This document shows, in pieces, positions 61,308 through 64,000 of a stretch of DNA of 64,000 bases (the stretch's first letter is position 1; the number at the start of each line of letters is the position of its first letter). Source of the stretch: Holacanthus passer (taxonomy: Eukaryota; Chordata; Actinopteri; Pomacanthidae); contig JAFREQ010000035.1 of the NCBI GenBank assembly GCA_025331565.1, positions 2,728,001 to 2,792,000 on the forward strand, given 5' to 3'. Position numbers and translations under genes: made by a program. The notes under the pieces are model-generated. The model was not told where the DNA came from. It worked only from the letters and a program-made list of their open reading frames with translations, and searched no databases.

Positions 61308-61362
61308 GACACAAACTTTTTGGCCATGGTGGTGTTAATTACAGTTGCGTTGCTGATGATGT

Positions 61363-61379
61363 AAAAAAAAAAAAAAAAA
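61363..61379. repeat. Poly(A) run
   Basis: Seventeen consecutive A. Confidence 0.95.
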
Positions 61380-61786
61380 TATTGCTCTTAAAAGACTTTG
61401 AGGCATCCATCCAAAGACGTGTACTTTGATATTTGACAGACTTGAATAAGACTTTGTTTTAATGTTTATGAATATGTGTCTCCAGAGGATGTATATTTCT
61501 GACTAATCAACTGCCGCTTTAGCTATACAGTATGCTTGTGTTTTTTTTTTCTGCTGCAACAAATCAAGAGGGTTTCAGCCCCCGTTTTTCATATAATGTT
61601 CATCTCTGATTTGTGTATAAAGAGGTTCAAAAATGATTTGAATTGAAATGGGAAAGTATTTTCTTGCTATTTATGCGTATTTAAATGAATGAGCCTTGGC
61701 TATATTTTGCAAATCTGTTTTATAAAGACACTAAATGTTGAACTTTGCTCTTGTTTGCGAGTATTATTTTCATAGAATTTCCAAGT

Positions 61787-61804
61787 TGTGTGTGTGTGTG
61801 TGTG
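61787..61804. repeat. (TG)n microsatellite
   Basis: Nine TG units. Confidence 0.9.
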
Positions 61805-62352
61805 TTTCCATCTTTGGGAAGACCAATTTAAGATTTAGACCTTGACATTTTTGGAAAGTGAGGACATTGTGGCTGGTCTTTAAATCACTGCTTGAGGTGA
61901 AGACTTGGTTTTAAGGTTAAGGTTAGGTTAAAAGAGAGGCTGTGTACATCCCATTAGGGTAAAGGCTCGGGTTAGGGAAGTAGTTGTGATGGTCAGGAGC
62001 AAGAGAATACACTGGCAGTGAGGAGCTAGAAAGACATTAAAAACTCACACACATATGAACAATCAGTAACAAATAGTGACATTTAAAAAGAGCTGGAGTA
62101 GATACGTGCATGACTGCAAATTTTTGTTTGGATAAATAACCCACAAGTAACATAAAAAATAAAACCAACACTTCAAAACAACCTGAAACCAACAACTGAG
62201 AACGGTTGTGATTAGGTTAAATAAGTTAAGCAAATAGGTTAAGTATTTGGTAAATTAACCCAGTATTGAGTCAGCGCTTATTGAACCAACTTGGGCCAGT
62301 TTTCATCCAGTGATTTTTTGTTTTGCAGATTTTTCTTACATTTTTCATCTTG

Positions 62353-62375
62353 AATAAAACTATGATTTAATAAAA
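62353..62375 (+). terminator. Alternative distal poly(A) signals
   Basis: AATAAA occurs at 62353-62358 and again at 62370-62375, followed by the GT-rich 'cttggggcacattttgtc'. These could end a long 3' UTR of about 2 kb, but nothing in the sequence proves transcription reaches here. Confidence 0.3.
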
Positions 62376-62454
62376 GTATTTACTTTATTATCTTGGGGCA
62401 CATTTTGTCTATGAAGTATATAACACCAGTGATACCGTAGCATTTATATCCTAA

Positions 62455-62948
62455 GTGTAACACTGCAAGCAAAGTAGCAGGAACACAAGGGATCAAACCT
62501 AAATGCAGAGGACAGAGGCAGGACTGCGGCAGCTCAGTGATTTATTAATAAAGGCAATGAACAAAAGTCTTACGGAACAGTGACGCAGGCAAGGATCATA
62601 ACCAGATAGAGCAGGCAAACAAATCCAAATGACAGCAGGCAAGAATCAACAGTCCACAAACAGACGAGGCAAAAAAACCTTAAAACTCTGGAACATGAGG
62701 ACTAAACACTAAGAAACAGGCTGGAACACTTGGCACATGGTGCAAAGACAAACTGGCAAAGAGAGAGAGGAGAACACACAGACTAGATACACTTGTGAGG
62801 GAAAGCTAATGAGGGACAGGTGAAACTAATCAGTGATCACAAAGGTGGGAAACACGAGGGCAGGAAGTAAAGTCAACCAACACACCTGAGGACAAACTCT
62901 TTCAACGTAAAAGAAGAAGTGACTAAAATAAAACCCCAAAACGTGACA
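62455..62948 (+). mobile_element. Family C copy 4, most complete
   Basis: It runs from 'taacactgcaagcaaagtagcaggaacacaagg' through 'cagctcagtgatttattaataaaggc', 'cagactagatacac', 'gacaggtgaaactaatcagtgatcac' and 'gcaggaagtaaagtc' to 'ccccaaaacgtgacagt'. It serves as the reference for the other three copies. No coding sequence or clear terminal repeat is seen. Confidence 0.7.
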
Positions 62949-64000
62949 GTAAGCGATTCGTGATAGGTCTCAACAAGAAAATAACGAAGGAGCAAAAAAC
63001 ACAAATCACGCAGTAAAATTACAAACACCAGATTCATTCATGTCTACATGACTGATACTCTTTTCAAACTTTAACATGAACTTTGAAATGAGAGAAATGA
63101 GTTTTGTCTGTCCAAAGGAGGTTTTGGTCATAGGTATGAAGTCAGAGGTACCAAGTTAAGGATGATTTTAATATTAGAAAATGTAATTAAATTTACATAT
63201 TTAGCATCTTAAAAACATGGCAATGGTGGGAGCTTATCATCTTCCTATCGTACATTTGAATCCCATGATTATATATCACCTAAAAAGGCCTAAATGTCTA
63301 TGTTACTGTAGCTTCATACAGTAAATCAAGCGTAGGTTTGTTAAAGTAGGTACTTACACCACCTGCCAATATCCTGTATACTGTTCACCTACACACAAAT
63401 AAGACCAGAGAAGGAGCCAACTCCTCAGCTGGAGGCTAATAGGTAGGTAGGATTGACTGTGATGTTCGGTCGCACAACAGCTGAAACCCCTGCTGAGGTC
63501 AACCGTGCATTTGTGTCACAAATAGTATGTATGAAGTAGACATTTGTCATTAATAAATAATGACAGCACAGAGAGAATGAAGAGGACAGAGACAGGAAGT
63601 AGTGATGGGTGAGACACATCTGATATGTTAAATGTGTCAGAGAATCAAGTTATAATCAAAATCACTATTTCAAGTTGAGCATGAGTCTCGTTTCTAGTTT
63701 AGTGAAATAAAATTATTCAAGCAAATGTGCATACTGGAAAACTCCAAACAATATACTATGTAAACTATGCACAACAAGTAAAGTTAATTAGTCATAAAAT
63801 CAAGCTGAAGGATGTTAGACACAGGCTAAATCATCAAATAGAGATGCTCATCAAATAGTGCATCACATACACACTCTTTAAAAGTGTTTTAAAGAGCTGG
63901 ATTAATGACTCAATAAATAATTCAACAATACTGACGATCACGCTGCTGAGACTCATTCAGTCCTGAACCTATCAATCAAGTCTTTATAGTCAGATCGTTC
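62949..64000. other. Downstream intergenic sequence, no gene
   Basis: AT-rich unique sequence with no coding-like frame and no strong repeat. From human synteny smad2 would be expected further on, but nothing of it is visible. Confidence 0.5.

Overview
The window is vertebrate nuclear DNA, almost certainly from a teleost fish and probably a percomorph. Three things point there: one spliced gene with GT-AG introns, dense (CA/TG)n microsatellites, and several dispersed short DNA-transposon-like families that I recall from percomorph genomes (recalled, not searched). There are no operons, bacterial genes, CRISPR arrays or viral genes.

The only protein-coding gene I can support is near the right end, on the + strand: a ZBTB7-family transcription factor best matched to ZBTB7C (Kr-pok). 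It runs 57809-60391 in three coding exons (57809-58525, 58639-59312, 59770-60391) and encodes about 670 residues. The order is a BTB/POZ domain, a Gly run and acidic tract, a linker holding the ZBTB7C-type DFSIESLL block, four zinc fingers (three C2H2 and a final C2HC), a basic RGRKP tail and a short conserved C-terminal patch. The two introns (113 and 457 bp) have clean splice sites and keep the frame. The 113-bp intron between the BTB and linker regions may be absent from mammalian orthologues.

The 57 kb to the left hold no recognisable coding sequence. At 21-1131 are three degenerate tandem copies of a 300-360 bp unit. At about 1300-1860 is a CpG-rich promoter-like block with CRE half-sites, an E-box and a ZNF143-like motif. 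It has a good splice donor on the minus strand, so it may be the first exon of a divergent gene leaving the window to the left. From remembered human synteny (CTIF lies head-to-head with ZBTB7C), ctif is a candidate. The rest looks like long upstream or intronic territory of zbtb7c. It contains possible 5' noncoding exons (a TATA-led block at 51089-51528 and a weaker one near 42000-42127) and GC-richer, repeat-poor islands that could be conserved regulatory elements (about 30610-30830, 49060-49270, 52960-53300, 54890-55290).

Repeats fill much of the remainder. Family R has CAGTGGTGGAA-like inverted ends (six substantial copies plus a fragment). Family B is the 'gacattcatggt' repeat (four copies). 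Family C is a 'gcaggaagtaaa' repeat (four copies). Family D is a 'gggctgcaaataac' repeat (three copies, two nested inside R). Family E has one copy. There are two short LINE-like 3' tails ending in repeated ATCTT, and one well-preserved 479-bp element with 22-bp terminal inverted repeats and TA ends at 37128-37606. I see no convincing new biological system. The points most worth following up are the zbtb7c intron structure, the two candidate promoters, the tandem triplication and the nested R/D composites.
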